A DNA stretch of 64,000 nucleotides from Marinifilum caeruleilacunae. Lineage in GTDB: Bacteria; Bacteroidota; Bacteroidia; Bacteroidales; Marinifilaceae. Positions 8,575 to 19,212 of the stretch are shown here, one piece after another (position 1 is the stretch's first letter; the number at the start of each line of letters is the position of its first letter). Below the pieces are notes generated by a model. It did no database searches. It was given only the letters and a program-made list of their open reading frames with translations, and had not been told where the DNA came from. Location of the stretch: NCBI RefSeq assembly GCF_013141825.1, contig NZ_RZNH01000036.1:1-64000 (forward strand). Reading direction: 5' to 3'. The position numbers and the translations under genes were made by a program.

Positions 8575-8997
8575 ATGAACTACCTATCTAAAATTCTATT
8601 ATTGTCTGTTCTAATTTGTGGAATTGGCTTAAGTTCTTGTAAGGAAGAGGCGAAAGAACCCGTGAAAAAAGAAACCACCCAAAAAGTGGCCAAAAAGCAG
8701 GAAGTAAAAAAGCCGAAACCAAAACCTGTTGAAAAAAAGAAGTTGGAACCTGTGGTTGAAAAGCTTCCCAACAAATATTTCCTGATTGTTGCAAGTTTCC
8801 AGGAGAAAGCAAATGCTGAAAATCTTCAATCCAAATTAAAAAGTGAAGGTTATGTAGCAAATGTTCATGATGCCAATAATGGTTTTTACCGCGTTTCATA
8901 CAAAGCTTTCGCTGATAGAAAACTAGCATTCCAGGAACTTGCATCGGTGCGTGCAACGGAAGAACACAAAGACACCTGGCTATATATCAAACGATAA
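8575..8997 (+). CDS. SPOR-domain lipoprotein, first of a tandem pair
   Basis: A 140-residue lipoprotein with lipobox LSSC followed by a Lys/Pro/Glu-rich linker (KKPKPKPVEKKKLEP) that can span the periplasm. The C-terminal SPOR domain covers about 65-140 (KYFLIVASFQEKANAENLQS, then GFYRVSYKAF). SPOR domains bind denuded glycan strands of septal peptidoglycan, so a role at the division site is likely. The next gene, 10 bp downstream, encodes a paralogue of the same design. Confidence 0.88.
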   Translation: MNYLSKILLLSVLICGIGLSSCKEEAKEPVKKETTQKVAKKQEVKKPKPKPVEKKKLEPVVEKLPNKYFLIVASFQEKANAENLQSKLKSEGYVANVHDANNGFYRVSYKAFADRKLAFQELASVRATEEHKDTWLYIKR

Positions 8998-9007
8998 TTT
9001 TTAGGAC

Positions 9008-9427
9008 ATGGCAAGATTAAGCTATTTACTCATTCCTCTTTTTCTTCTTATGCTATCGTGCAAAGATGAAAAAAAGCTAACTACTGTTAGTAAGGACAAT
9101 GTTGTTGAACAAACGGCAAAAAGACAGGTACCGGAATTAACGCCACCGCCTGAAAAACCAGAACCAAAATTGAGCAGTGCCGAAATTGCCAAAAACAGGG
9201 AAATTTTCGATTACCATATTGTTGCAGCAAGCTACAATTACCAAAAACAGGCCGATGCATTTAAAAACAGGTTGTACCAAAAAGGATATCCTGCTATTGT
9301 TTTGGAGAAGAATGGTAAATTCAGGGTAATTCTTCAATCGTTTAACAACAAAGAATCTGCTATAAAAGAGCTAAAACGATTGAGAAAACTCAATAAAAAA
9401 CCAGATTTGTGGTTGTTGCGTCAATAA
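9008..9427 (+). CDS. SPOR-domain lipoprotein, second of a tandem pair
   Basis: A 139-residue paralogue of the preceding gene. The signal is MARLSYLLIPLFLLMLSC with lipobox MLSC, followed by a Pro/Glu/Lys linker (TPPPEKPEPKLS) and a SPOR domain from about 68 (YHIVAASYNYQKQADAF, then GKFRVILQSF). It should be anchored to a membrane leaflet and bind peptidoglycan. The two proteins differ strongly outside the domain core, so the duplication is old. Its last codons overlap the 3' end of the convergent PAP2-like gene by 7 bp. Confidence 0.87.
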   Translation: MARLSYLLIPLFLLMLSCKDEKKLTTVSKDNVVEQTAKRQVPELTPPPEKPEPKLSSAEIAKNREIFDYHIVAASYNYQKQADAFKNRLYQKGYPAIVLEKNGKFRVILQSFNNKESAIKELKRLRKLNKKPDLWLLRQ

Positions 9428-10032
9428 AGCTGAAGAAGCATTACAGTAGAGAAAATAACAACAAAACCTAATATAAAACCTGCATACACCTGCAAAGGAG
9501 TATGCAGGTTTAATTTTAAGCGGGAGTAAGCAAGAAGTCCTGCCAACAGAATTCCAGCCATAAAATACATGCGCATCGATCCGGCATAGAGGATGGTAAA
9601 ACTAATCACCATTCCAATGAATCCACCAATACCGGCCATGTGAATGCTAATTTTCCATTTCGTAGAGATTAAAGCAATCATGCCAATAGAAATGATTGCA
9701 GCCAATTGCAGGTGAGCAATAATCCTGGTAATTGGGAATTTCATTAGCAAATAGAAACCCAAAGCGTAAAAAATAAGTGTTAATGCAAGGGGAACCATTC
9801 TCTCTCTTCGTTCTGTTAAGCCATAATCGGAAACAAACTTTTGCGCTTTTAGCAATGGAAGGATACTTATTGGCAAAAGGATGGTTGATATTCCAACAAT
9901 TAAATAGATCACACGAATCAGCTGTGGAGGTGTAAAATCGAGAAAAGTGCCTGAATGAAATATCACAAAAATTGAATACAAAGGCATCAACATTGGGTGT
10001 GCTATTCCCGAAATTATTCTTGAAAGATTCAT
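9421..10032 (-). CDS. Integral membrane protein, PAP2-like
   Basis: A 203-residue protein with about six membrane segments. The last part, SRLKLNLHTPLQVYAGFILG, resembles the third catalytic motif of PAP2 lipid phosphatases (Ser-Arg, then His with Gln-Val and Gly). The first two PAP2 motifs are not obvious (TERRERMVP and SIHMAGIGGFIG are only partial matches). I therefore call it PAP2-like and do not claim phosphatase activity. It lies downstream of rpoN, from which it is separated by a hairpin at 10087-10112. Confidence 0.7.
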   Translation of the reverse strand: MNLSRIISGIAHPMLMPLYSIFVIFHSGTFLDFTPPQLIRVIYLIVGISTILLPISILPLLKAQKFVSDYGLTERRERMVPLALTLIFYALGFYLLMKFPITRIIAHLQLAAIISIGMIALISTKWKISIHMAGIGGFIGMVISFTILYAGSMRMYFMAGILLAGLLAYSRLKLNLHTPLQVYAGFILGFVVIFSTVMLLQLY

Positions 10033-10086
10033 AATCTATTGGTTTATTTATCAGCTTTTAATAAGCCCGTACTTTAACAAAAGAAA

Positions 10087-10112
10087 GGTGCAAAGATAAT
10101 TGTCTTTGCACC
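10087..10112 (-). terminator. Perfect hairpin between rpoN and the PAP2-like gene
   Basis: GGTGCAAAGA pairs with TCTTTGCACC around a 6-base loop. On the minus strand it follows rpoN and is trailed by TTTCTTTTG, consistent with a terminator. It also contains TATCTTTG, so a promoter role for the downstream gene is an alternative. Confidence 0.6.
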
Positions 10113-10137
10113 AATTCAGTATCTAATTTATTCTTTT

Positions 10138-11592
10138 TTACAATTCCTTTCTTAAGCGGGCAACCGGAATATTCAATTGCTCGCGATACTTGGCAACTGT
10201 TCGCCTGGCAATTTTATAGGATTTCTCTTTTAAAATTGCCGCCAGCTTATCGTCGGTTAATGGTTTTTTCTTGTCCTCGTTATCAACACACTCCTGAAGA
10301 ATCTTTTTAATCTCACGTGTTGAAACCTCCTCGCCGCTATCGGTTTGCAAACCTTCCGAGAAGAAATATTTTAAGGAAAAAATACCAAAATGTGTTTGAA
10401 TGTATTTTGAGTTGGATACACGAGAAATGGTTGAGATATCCAATCCCGTGATGTCTGCAATATCTTTCAGAATCATCGGTTTTAGTTTTTTCTCGTCGCC
10501 TTCCATAAAATATTCGCGCTGAAACTCGATAATGGCATTCATGGTAATCAACAAAGTGTTCTGTCGTTGCTTTATGGCATCGATAAACCATTTTGCAGAG
10601 TCGAGCTTTTGTTTCACAAACATTACAGCATCTTTCTGCTCCTTGGTCTGATTTTTCTTGTTGCCTGCATAATCCTGAATCATTTCAGAATAGGTACGAC
10701 TCACATGCAATTCAGGAACATTACGTGCATTCAGGCTTAATCGTAAATCTCCATCTTCTTCTTCCAGAATAAAATCAGGAATAATGGTTGGCGAAGCTTT
10801 CACCATCGGATTGTTAAATGCACTTCCTGGTTTAGGATTTAGTTTCAGAATTTCATCGATGGCACATTTAAAATCTTCATCGCTTGCGCCTACTCTTTTC
10901 TGAATTTTATCGTAGTGTTTCTTTGTAAACTCCTCGAAATGTTTCTTTAGAATTAAATGTGCCAATTTAACATCCGGGTTGTGTTTGCCCTTTCGTGATA
11001 TCTGTAATAACAAACATTCCTGCAAATCGCGGGCGCCAACTCCTGCCGGATCGAAATCCTGAATCACACGAAGCAGTTCAACCAATTCTTCGAAAGAGGT
11101 TTCAATTCCGGTTGAAAAAGCCAGATCATCAACAATATTGTCGATATCTCTTCTCAGGTAACCATCTTCGTCGATGTTGCCAATTAGGTATTCGGTTAAA
11201 GCAGCTTTTTCGGGTTCTAATATTCGTAATCCAAGCTGAGAAATTAGCAGTTCATGAAAGGTTGTTCCTCCCGAGAAAGGAATTTCTTCATGTTTATCGT
11301 CTTTTGAATAGTTCTGAGCAGATAATTTATAGGACGGGATGTCCTCGTCGTTCATGTAATCCTCTAGGGTAAATTCTTCTTTATCGGTATCGCGCTCGTT
11401 GTTATCTTCTGTTTGGGCCGAGTCTTGAAACTCCTCTATTTTCTCGCCTTCTTCGAGAACCGGATTTTCTTCCAGTTCTTTTTTAATTCTCTCCTCAAGC
11501 TGCAAAGTTGGAAGCTCCAACAATTTTATCACCTGTATTTGCTGGGGCGATAATTTTTGAAGTAATTTTTGCTGTAAACTTTGCTTTAGCAT
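10138..11592 (-). CDS. rpoN: RNA polymerase sigma-54 factor
   Basis: Directs RNA polymerase to -24/-12 promoters that need an AAA+ activator. Region I is at the N-terminus (LQQKLLQKLSPQQIQVIKLL and LEELEENP-like acidic residues). The core-binding domain is in the middle, and the C-terminal RpoN box reads IARRTVAKYRE near residue 465. Length is 484 residues, normal for Bacteroidota. No sigma-54 activator is in this window. The region upstream (11593-11760) shows no gene. Confidence 0.95.
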   Translation of the reverse strand: MLKQSLQQKLLQKLSPQQIQVIKLLELPTLQLEERIKKELEENPVLEEGEKIEEFQDSAQTEDNNERDTDKEEFTLEDYMNDEDIPSYKLSAQNYSKDDKHEEIPFSGGTTFHELLISQLGLRILEPEKAALTEYLIGNIDEDGYLRRDIDNIVDDLAFSTGIETSFEELVELLRVIQDFDPAGVGARDLQECLLLQISRKGKHNPDVKLAHLILKKHFEEFTKKHYDKIQKRVGASDEDFKCAIDEILKLNPKPGSAFNNPMVKASPTIIPDFILEEEDGDLRLSLNARNVPELHVSRTYSEMIQDYAGNKKNQTKEQKDAVMFVKQKLDSAKWFIDAIKQRQNTLLITMNAIIEFQREYFMEGDEKKLKPMILKDIADITGLDISTISRVSNSKYIQTHFGIFSLKYFFSEGLQTDSGEEVSTREIKKILQECVDNEDKKKPLTDDKLAAILKEKSYKIARRTVAKYREQLNIPVARLRKEL

Positions 11593-11762
11593 AAAAAATT
11601 GTGTTCTGGTTTAGTCGAAGCAAGGTACATAATCTGCGCTGAACTTACAAATATCGAGCCAAAACGAAAAAGTTAAAAATGATTAAAGGAAATTGGTAGC
11701 CAGTGGCAAGTGTAAACTATCAATGATCAGTCGTGGATATTCTTCGGAAAAGGGTATAAAAA

Positions 11763-11788
11763 AACCGCATCACGGTAGTAATGCGGTT
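11763..11788 (-). terminator. Intrinsic terminator of asnS
   Basis: AACCGCAT pairs with ATGCGGTT around a 10-base loop and is followed on the minus strand by seven T. It lies directly downstream of the asnS stop. Confidence 0.9.
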
Positions 11789-11811
11789 CTATTTATGACC
11801 TTATTTCTTTT

Positions 11812-13257
11812 CTAGAATTCTGCATTTTTTGGAGTTCTTGGGAAAGGAATTACGTCGCGGATATTACCCATTCCGGTAACAAACAACATCATTCTTTCGA
11901 ATCCAAGACCGAAACCTGCATGAGTTGCAGATCCGAAACGACGTGTATCTAAATACCAATCCATTTCTTCTGCAGGAATATCCATTTCCTTCATTCTGTT
12001 CATCAGCTTGTCTAAATCTTCCTCACGCTGAGAACCTCCTACGATTTCGCCGATTCCCGGGAATAAAATATCCATTGCAGCAACTGTTTTTCCATCGTCG
12101 TTCTGCTTCATGTAGAATGCTTTGATATCCTTAGGATAATCGATCAGGATAACTGGTTTCTTGAATTTCTTCTCTACCAAATATCTTTCATGCTCCGATT
12201 GCAAGTCGGCTCCCCACCCTTCAATCAGGTATTGGAATTTCTTCTTCTTATTTGGCTTAGAGTTACGAAGTATATCAATTGCCTCTGTATAAGTTAAACG
12301 TACAAAATCGTTCTCCAATACAAAGTTCAATTTCTCGATTAGCTCCATCTGGCGATCTTCTGCCTTCAAGCCTTTTTCTTCTTCCTGTAAGCGCTTGCTC
12401 AGGAACTGAAGATCTTCCATACAGTTGTCCAAAGCATATTTGATCATGTATTTCAGGAATTCTTCAGCCAAATCCATGTTATCTTTGATATCATAGAATG
12501 CCATTTCAGGTTCAATCATCCAGAACTCTGCCAGGTGACGAGTTGTATTGGAATTTTCGGCACGGAAAGTAGGGCCAAAAGTGTAAATTTCACCCAAAGC
12601 CATAGCTCCCAATTCACCTTCCAGCTGTCCTGATACAGTAAGATTGGTTTCTTTTCCAAAGAAATCTTCTTTATAGTTGATTGTTCCATCCTCGTTTAAA
12701 GGTGGGTTTTTAGGATCAAGGGTTGATACTCTGAACATTTCACCAGCACCTTCGGCATCCGAACCGGTAATTAATGGTGTGTGCATGTAGTAGAATCCTT
12801 TTTTGTTGAAGAACTCGTGTACTGCATACGCCATGGCATGACGAATACGGAATACTGCGCTAAATGTATTGGTACGGAAACGCAAATGAGCCTTTTCTCT
12901 TAAGAACTCCAAAGAGTGTTTTTTAGGTTGAAGTGGATACTTTTCAGGATCGGCAACACCTAAAACCTCTATATTTTTAGCAGCAATCTCAACCGATTGA
13001 CCACTACCTTGCGATTCAATAATTTCTCCATTAACCGAAATGGCTGCGCCTGTTGTGATCTTTTTAAGCAAGTCCTCATTAAAATTAGGAACATCAACAA
13101 CTACCTGAAGATTTTGAATAGTAGAACCATCATTTAGAGCCACGAAATTAATTTGCTTGTTTCCGCGCTTTGTTCTTACCCATCCTTTCACATTCACCGT
13201 ACTGCCTACTTCTGCAGAAGTCAACAGATCTTTGATCTTAATTCTTTTCTGTTCCAT
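11812..13257 (-). CDS. asnS: Asparaginyl-tRNA synthetase
   Basis: Class IIb aminoacyl-tRNA synthetase that charges tRNA-Asn in the cytoplasm. The N-terminal OB-fold anticodon domain (about 1-115) includes [20 protein letters not shown]. The catalytic domain follows, with class II motif 2 ([20 protein letters not shown]) and motif 3 ([15 protein letters not shown]), ending in [11 protein letters not shown] as in other AsnRS. Length is 481 residues, as expected. The 5' leader has a 13-bp inverted repeat at 13313-13344, without T-box features. Confidence 0.96.
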   Translation of the reverse strand: MEQKRIKIKDLLTSAEVGSTVNVKGWVRTKRGNKQINFVALNDGSTIQNLQVVVDVPNFNEDLLKKITTGAAISVNGEIIESQGSGQSVEIAAKNIEVLGVADPEKYPLQPKKHSLEFLREKAHLRFRTNTFSAVFRIRHAMAYAVHEFFNKKGFYYMHTPLITGSDAEGAGEMFRVSTLDPKNPPLNEDGTINYKEDFFGKETNLTVSGQLEGELGAMALGEIYTFGPTFRAENSNTTRHLAEFWMIEPEMAFYDIKDNMDLAEEFLKYMIKYALDNCMEDLQFLSKRLQEEEKGLKAEDRQMELIEKLNFVLENDFVRLTYTEAIDILRNSKPNKKKKFQYLIEGWGADLQSEHERYLVEKKFKKPVILIDYPKDIKAFYMKQNDDGKTVAAMDILFPGIGEIVGGSQREEDLDKLMNRMKEMDIPAEEMDWYLDTRRFGSATHAGFGLGFERMMLFVTGMGNIRDVIPFPRTPKNAEF

Positions 13258-13312
13258 TTTAATTAATACTTAATGAGATGAATACAGCTACTAGCTTCAA
13301 GCCTCAAGCTGC

Positions 13313-13344
13313 AAGTCATTCTCAAAATTAATTGAGAATGACTT
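13313..13344. repeat. 13-bp perfect inverted repeat in the asnS leader
   Basis: AAGTCATTCTCAA (13313-13325) is mirrored by TTGAGAATGACTT (13332-13344) around a 6-base loop. It is followed on the minus strand by a GCTTGAGGCTTGAAGC-like stretch. It could form a strong RNA hairpin about 55 bases before the asnS start, or be a remnant of a small repeat element. There is no T tract typical of a terminator. Confidence 0.6.
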
Positions 13345-13463
13345 AGTTAAATCATTCTATTTCTGAAAGATATTGCATTAAAAAATCACTTTTTGCAAAA
13401 TCGAACTACAAAAATATAAAAATTGCTTGCAATACTGTTTAATCGATGCTAATTAATTGAAAA

Positions 13464-13491
13464 AAAGACCGAACCTAAAGGCCCGATCTTT
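13464..13491 (-). terminator. Intrinsic terminator of the large T9SS protein gene
   Basis: On the minus strand AAAGATCGGGCC pairs over 12 positions (three G-U) with GGTTCGGTCTTT around TTTA, then runs into T residues. It lies 13 bp after the stop of the 5.7-kb gene. Confidence 0.8.
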
Positions 13492-13503
13492 TATTCTGGT
13501 AAT

Positions 13504-16500
13504 TTATCGTACAATTAATCTACCCCTGTAAATTTTATCTCCTCTTAGTTCTATAATATATGTACCGGAGCTTAAGTTGCCTCTTGGTATCTCAACCTGG
13601 TCCGACTTTATTCCTTTTCTTTGGTAAACTACGCTACCTCTTGCATCAAGTATCCGAAGAGTATATTCCTTGAAAGCCTGGTTCTCAAATTGAGCGTAAC
13701 ACCTGTCGGTCATCGGGTTAGGATAAACTGTTAATTTCTCTACTTTCCCTTTTCTTTCTACGATACCTGTAGTTTTATTTCCTGCATCTACTACATTAGA
13801 GCTTGATACTGCATAAGAATAGATACTTGATTTTATAGTAGCAGGATCACAAACATCTGGTGCTTCTATCTGAAGAACATAGTATAGAAATTCTTCTTCG
13901 CCCGGAGCTGAATTGTCAATGTATTTTGATTCTGAATTAGAAATCGAAGTTAACAATTGAAGGTCGTCAAGTGATGTTCCCCTGTAAATATGGTAGGTAT
14001 CAAAGTCGAGCCCCAGATATTTATTCCAAGCCAGATTAATTGCTCCATTAACACCATAACTGGCCTGAAGTAGCATGGTACGATGTTCTTCACTCATTTC
14101 AGATTCAACTCCACAAACATCAACAATAGAAATTGCATAGGTATGTGAACGGGCAGCTGGATCCGAGTCCTCATCTATATAAAGGCTCTCCTGATCGAAA
14201 GGCATATTTGACACCAGTTCATATTGTGAGGAAGTATTTGATTCCTTATAGATATTGTATGAATCGATTCCATATCCATCCCGTCTTGCCCAAACTATCT
14301 CATTTTTATTGTCGGAATTCACAGAAACAATGCACAGATTCTGTTCCTGATAGGTATTTAATACTGCAATCGAAATGGTGTCAATATCAGAACAACCTTC
14401 ATCATTGTATACTCTTAACCAGTATTTTCCTTCGCCAGGTGGTGCAATTAATTTATCGGTCGAGCCTGTTGACCATTTGTAGGAAGAAAAATCTCCATTG
14501 GCACTTAGCTCTGTTGTATTCGGACAGAAATATTCGCCTTTATTGGAAATGATATTTACATCCTCAACTTTCTCTAACTGCTCAATATTAGCTGTTTCTG
14601 TAGTCTCACATGAATTATGGTCTTTAACGGTAAGAGTATAACTTCCGGCGCTAAGATCGTATAAATCCTTAGTGGTTGAATTGTTGGTATCATTCCATAG
14701 GTATTCGTATGGAAGTGTTCCTCCTGAAACAATTGCTTCAATACCTCCTGAGTTTTCTTCACCACAGCTGTTAAAACTTTTCACTTCAACCAAGATTGGT
14801 TCTGGCTGATTGAGCTTAATACTGTCAATCGATACACAATTATTCGCATCGGTAACTGTCACAAAATGAAATTTTCCACCTCCTAAGGAATTCACAATTG
14901 AATCACTTGTGTTGTTTACATCATCCCATTGGTATGTAAAAGGAGCTTTTCCTCCAATTGGGGTAATTACTGCCATACCATCGGTAAGGCCATAGCAGGA
15001 GACATCTTTCTTGTCGGTAAATTTTAAGAGCGGATCATGCCCAACACTAATTGTTGCTATTTCTGAACAGCCATTGGCATCGGTAACAGTAACCGTATAT
15101 TCTACTCCTTCTTCCAGGTTTTCTATCCTGCTTGTTGTACTGGCATTTGAATCGTCCCAAAGGTAGGTGTATGGAGATAAACCACCTGTTGGCTTACAAA
15201 TGGCAGCACCATCAGTTCTGCCTGTACATGTAACATTAAAACCTTCAACATTTACAATCAAAGGAAGCGGCTCTGTAATTGTTAACTGTCTGTCTGTTAC
15301 CAATTCACCATTCTTGTTTTTCACCAACAAGTGGTAAGTATCGGCCTGAAGATCTGCAAAAATACTATCGGTCTGGAATGTTTTTCCATTGTCAATAGAA
15401 TACTGATATGGATGATTTCCTCCTGTTGGAGTGATAATTAGAGAACGATTACCATCGCCTGAACATGAACCATTGTTTACAGAAATTAATACCTCTTCGT
15501 TGGTACACTTGGTATATTTTAGGAGTCCTGATGCAGTTCCATACCACAGGTTGCCTTTAAAATCATCCTGAATGCAGTAAACTGTTGATCCTGGTAAAGC
15601 ATTGTTAGGCTCAATATCAACCCATGACTCGCCAGAATATTGTACCAGTTTTGCTTCTGTTTCTCCTTGATCAAGATCTTTATAATAAGCAAGAATCACA
15701 TTTTTTGCTGCATCTTCTCCAAATATAGAAGGATAATATTCACTACTCACTCCATGATCATCACCATCGTAAAATGTCCAGCTATCATTTTCAAAAACTG
15801 CCACATGTTGTTCAAAAGCCACCCAAACCCGATTTTGAGAATCAACAAAAGCTCTTTCCGTAAGCATTGTATTCCCTGCCGGTGTTAGTGGTACTTCAAC
15901 CTCGCTAAATGCATTACCATCGTATTTATTAAACTTTCTACCGCTATAAAAAACCCACATATTTCCAAGCGAATCGGCTTGAATATCATTTACTGTATTG
16001 TCTAATAAACCTTCATTTTGTGTGTATGAAACGAACTGATTGTTTGAATATTTACTGATTCCATACTGACCATCGAAACGCAACCAAACATCGTCATTTT
16101 TATCAACAGTTACACCCATCACCTTATTGGCTTTCAAGCCATCTTCGGTGCTTAGTTTCTCAAACTGATTATCGGTATATTTGTACAATCCGATATCCGT
16201 AGCAATCCAAACATTACCTTTTGAATCACTTGCAAGCTCGTAGATAAAACCAGTAAAGCCATCTTCTTCCGAAAACTTAAACCATCCGGTTCCGTCAAAC
16301 TTTTGTAAATTATTTGACCCATAATCTACACTTACCCATAGGTTTTTGTCCTTATCTAAAGTAGAGTTATTTACTCCACTGTTCAGCAGTTCACTTTGGG
16401 TATTATAGGTTACCCAATTTCCATCTTTAAACTTACTTAATCCTTCTCCAGGGTTAAAACCAAGCCAAATGTTTCCAAACAGATCTTCTCCTATGGCTGA

Positions 16501-19212
16501 TACTTTATCAGATAACAATCCGTTTTCACTTGAATATTGGTACCAAGCATCATTGCTTAGGTATCCTACACCATTATCCGTAGCAATCCACACTCCTCCA
16601 TTGGCATCTGCATAAATATCATAAATCCATGTAAGTGTATTATTTAGGTTTGGATTGATTCGAATAAATTCACCTGCCTGAAATTTAAGTAATCCAGATT
16701 CCCCTTCTTCTACCCAGTCGCTACTTGCCCAAATGTTTCCATCTTTGTCTTCTTCCAGGTTTTTAATTCCTCCTATACTTTTCCCTTCCGAACTCACAAT
16801 AAAAGTAGCGCAAGAATCTATTTTGTTATCATTGAGTATTTTAAATCTGGTGACACCATCATTGGAACCTATCCATAACTGATCTTTATTATCAATTTTT
16901 AAGGAATAGATGTTTGCATCAAGTAAACCATCGGAATAAGCAAAATTGACGAATTCTGTTCCATTATATCGAGAGAGTCCTTCGCTTGTTGCAAACCACA
17001 AATTCCCATATTGATCTTCCTCAATATCTCTCACATCCATACCTGCTAATCCATCTTCTTTATTAAAAGTAGTCCAACTGTTTCCATCATACTTGTGTAA
17101 TCCAAGGCCATTAAAGTCGGTACCAGCCCATATATTTTTATTTTTATCGACGTGCACACATTCAAATTCATTAGTCGTTTCAATAATGTCCCAATCTGAA
17201 CCATCATACTTGCCAATTTCCAACCTGTTTGCAAACCACAACTTTCCTTCAGAATCTCTTTCTATGGCATTAATATAAGTATCGTTTAACTGCAAACCAT
17301 CTCCCACTTTTGAAAAGTTACAAAGGCTATTCTCAACCACTGGTATTACCTTCAACACAAAAGAGACTCTTGTTTGACAGCCTTTATCATCAAAAACCGT
17401 TACATGGTAAAAATGATCAGCTTTCAAATTATTGGCGGTGTTTGATATAGAACCTGACTCTTCCCACAAATAAGAATAGGGTGGATTTCCTCCTTTAACA
17501 CCAATAGTAGCAGAACCATCGCTTAAATCAGACCTGGAAATATTGGTGCTATCGGCAACAAATGCTTTCAGTTCTGCCGATTCATATGCAATTGTGTAAT
17601 TGTCATCATCAATATTAAGCTGGTTAAGACAACCATTTTCATCTTTTACCTGAACCCTGTATTTACCCGATTTATCGACCAATTGATTTTTTTCATTACC
17701 TATACTGGTAAGGGTTTCCCCCAAATCATTAAAGAACCACTCATAAGAGTCATATTCTTTTTCGGTGCTTAAAATTTTATCCCCATCTCCGCAAAATTTT
17801 GATTCTTCTGTAAAAACAATTTCAGGAATTGCACCTGTATAGATTGTTAAGGTATCAGAAAAGCGCTTGTTTCCATTTTTATCGACAGCTGAAACAGAAT
17901 ATTTTCCTTTCTTATCTACTATGATTCCGTATCTTGATTTATCAACATCTAATTTGGTATCCCATTCGTATGACTGCATAAAATCATACACCTTAATTTC
18001 TCTTTCTTCACCTTCGCAGATGTTATTACTTGCATTTATAATTCGTAAATGATTTACATCACCATTCGCATCTGTTTTGAGAACATAGGCTCTGTTATTA
18101 TTACCATCAATTCCCCAGGCTGCATTTCCCCAATGGTAACCTGATCCGTATATAAAATCTCCATTTAATTTAATACGCTGCAATTGACCTCCCAGATTTG
18201 AACCAAAAAACTTTTCCCAAAGCATAGTTCCCTCAGAGTTTACTTTAATTAAGTATGGATCTGTGCTATATTCCGCTTTATCAATGTTTCCGGCAATTAA
18301 TAAATTAGCTTCTGCATCTTCCACAATATCTTCCCCGGCCAGATTGTTAGGAGTGTAAGTATTCTTGTTCCACAGGATATTTAAATTGGAATCGTATTTG
18401 CCGAACCACAAGTTTGATCTTAGTGATCCATTGTCATCATATTCAAATCGTCCTGCAAATGCGTAAGAACCATCACTACAATAATGTAAACTCCTTAAAA
18501 ACTCATTTTCAATACTAAGGGTCTGAGTATTCTGAAGTAGATTTCCAGAATCATCCAATTTTGCTATCGCTGTATTCGCAGCCGCATCCTTGTAATACTC
18601 TCCACCAATAACATATCCCTCTGGAGTTTTAACAACTGCCCTCGGAGTAAAACTGTTCGGGTCGGAAATTCCATCTAAGGTGATTGAATTGTTTGCCCAA
18701 ATCAAATCACCATTAAGGTCTACTTTTAAAAGGGCAGGACGAGTAAGTGGAGTAGACATTTGACCAGCGATGGCATAACCTTCTCCTGAAATAGAAATCA
18801 GATCGTTGCAATAATTGTAGCTGTTGCTATCACCAATTCTTTTTTCCCACAACTGATTCCCATTATCATCAATTTTTTGAAGGTAAATATGGTAATAGTC
18901 ACCATACTTTAAATCTCCTCCAATAATGTATCCGTTATCTGCACCCGTACAAATTCTTTTTCCTAATATTTTTCCTTCAGGGTGTTGCAAAACTTTGCGC
19001 CAAAGAGTATCTCCTTTTTCATTCAGTTTGTATAATGACGTACCGCTTTCAATAGAAGTGAGAACCAATATTTCACCCGATGATGTAATACAAATGTCAT
19101 TTGCTTGTTCCCATTCTTCATTAGGATGATAAAGAACTTTCTCAAATGTAGTTTGAGCATATAAATTGCTACAAATACAGATTAATAAGGCAATTAAGTA
19201 AAATTTTTTCAT
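13504..19212 (-). CDS. Giant secreted beta-propeller / SprB-repeat protein with T9SS sorting domain
   Basis: A 1902-residue protein. After the signal peptide (MKKFYLIALLICICSNLYAQ), residues 25-390 form SBBP-like propeller repeats (GEGYAIAGQMST, GYVIGGEY). PKD-like segments follow, then a long array of two-component-regulator-type propeller repeats (about 640-1235; recurring NIWLGF, GNLWFATSEGLSRYNG, NVWIATDIGLYKY). Next are at least four SprB-type repeats (GGLSPYTYLWDD, GGKAPFTYQWDD, GGTLPYEYLWND), a fibronectin III-like part, and a T9SS type A sorting domain (KLTVYPNPMTDRCYAQF ... GTYIIELRGDK). It should cross the outer membrane by type IX secretion and be surface-bound or released, plausibly as an adhesin or sensor-like scaffold. 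Single gene, with its own terminator. Confidence 0.9.
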   Translation of the reverse strand: MKKFYLIALLICICSNLYAQTTFEKVLYHPNEEWEQANDICITSSGEILVLTSIESGTSLYKLNEKGDTLWRKVLQHPEGKILGKRICTGADNGYIIGGDLKYGDYYHIYLQKIDDNGNQLWEKRIGDSNSYNYCNDLISISGEGYAIAGQMSTPLTRPALLKVDLNGDLIWANNSITLDGISDPNSFTPRAVVKTPEGYVIGGEYYKDAAANTAIAKLDDSGNLLQNTQTLSIENEFLRSLHYCSDGSYAFAGRFEYDDNGSLRSNLWFGKYDSNLNILWNKNTYTPNNLAGEDIVEDAEANLLIAGNIDKAEYSTDPYLIKVNSEGTMLWEKFFGSNLGGQLQRIKLNGDFIYGSGYHWGNAAWGIDGNNNRAYVLKTDANGDVNHLRIINASNNICEGEEREIKVYDFMQSYEWDTKLDVDKSRYGIIVDKKGKYSVSAVDKNGNKRFSDTLTIYTGAIPEIVFTEESKFCGDGDKILSTEKEYDSYEWFFNDLGETLTSIGNEKNQLVDKSGKYRVQVKDENGCLNQLNIDDDNYTIAYESAELKAFVADSTNISRSDLSDGSATIGVKGGNPPYSYLWEESGSISNTANNLKADHFYHVTVFDDKGCQTRVSFVLKVIPVVENSLCNFSKVGDGLQLNDTYINAIERDSEGKLWFANRLEIGKYDGSDWDIIETTNEFECVHVDKNKNIWAGTDFNGLGLHKYDGNSWTTFNKEDGLAGMDVRDIEEDQYGNLWFATSEGLSRYNGTEFVNFAYSDGLLDANIYSLKIDNKDQLWIGSNDGVTRFKILNDNKIDSCATFIVSSEGKSIGGIKNLEEDKDGNIWASSDWVEEGESGLLKFQAGEFIRINPNLNNTLTWIYDIYADANGGVWIATDNGVGYLSNDAWYQYSSENGLLSDKVSAIGEDLFGNIWLGFNPGEGLSKFKDGNWVTYNTQSELLNSGVNNSTLDKDKNLWVSVDYGSNNLQKFDGTGWFKFSEEDGFTGFIYELASDSKGNVWIATDIGLYKYTDNQFEKLSTEDGLKANKVMGVTVDKNDDVWLRFDGQYGISKYSNNQFVSYTQNEGLLDNTVNDIQADSLGNMWVFYSGRKFNKYDGNAFSEVEVPLTPAGNTMLTERAFVDSQNRVWVAFEQHVAVFENDSWTFYDGDDHGVSSEYYPSIFGEDAAKNVILAYYKDLDQGETEAKLVQYSGESWVDIEPNNALPGSTVYCIQDDFKGNLWYGTASGLLKYTKCTNEEVLISVNNGSCSGDGNRSLIITPTGGNHPYQYSIDNGKTFQTDSIFADLQADTYHLLVKNKNGELVTDRQLTITEPLPLIVNVEGFNVTCTGRTDGAAICKPTGGLSPYTYLWDDSNASTTSRIENLEEGVEYTVTVTDANGCSEIATISVGHDPLLKFTDKKDVSCYGLTDGMAVITPIGGKAPFTYQWDDVNNTSDSIVNSLGGGKFHFVTVTDANNCVSIDSIKLNQPEPILVEVKSFNSCGEENSGGIEAIVSGGTLPYEYLWNDTNNSTTKDLYDLSAGSYTLTVKDHNSCETTETANIEQLEKVEDVNIISNKGEYFCPNTTELSANGDFSSYKWSTGSTDKLIAPPGEGKYWLRVYNDEGCSDIDTISIAVLNTYQEQNLCIVSVNSDNKNEIVWARRDGYGIDSYNIYKESNTSSQYELVSNMPFDQESLYIDEDSDPAARSHTYAISIVDVCGVESEMSEEHRTMLLQASYGVNGAINLAWNKYLGLDFDTYHIYRGTSLDDLQLLTSISNSESKYIDNSAPGEEEFLYYVLQIEAPDVCDPATIKSSIYSYAVSSSNVVDAGNKTTGIVERKGKVEKLTVYPNPMTDRCYAQFENQAFKEYTLRILDARGSVVYQRKGIKSDQVEIPRGNLSSGTYIIELRGDKIYRGRLIVR

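Noticed and set aside
13258-13440. T-box or other riboswitch in the asnS leader
   Set aside because: Only a simple inverted repeat is seen; there is no T-box sequence, specifier loop or antiterminator, and T-boxes are not expected in Bacteroidota.
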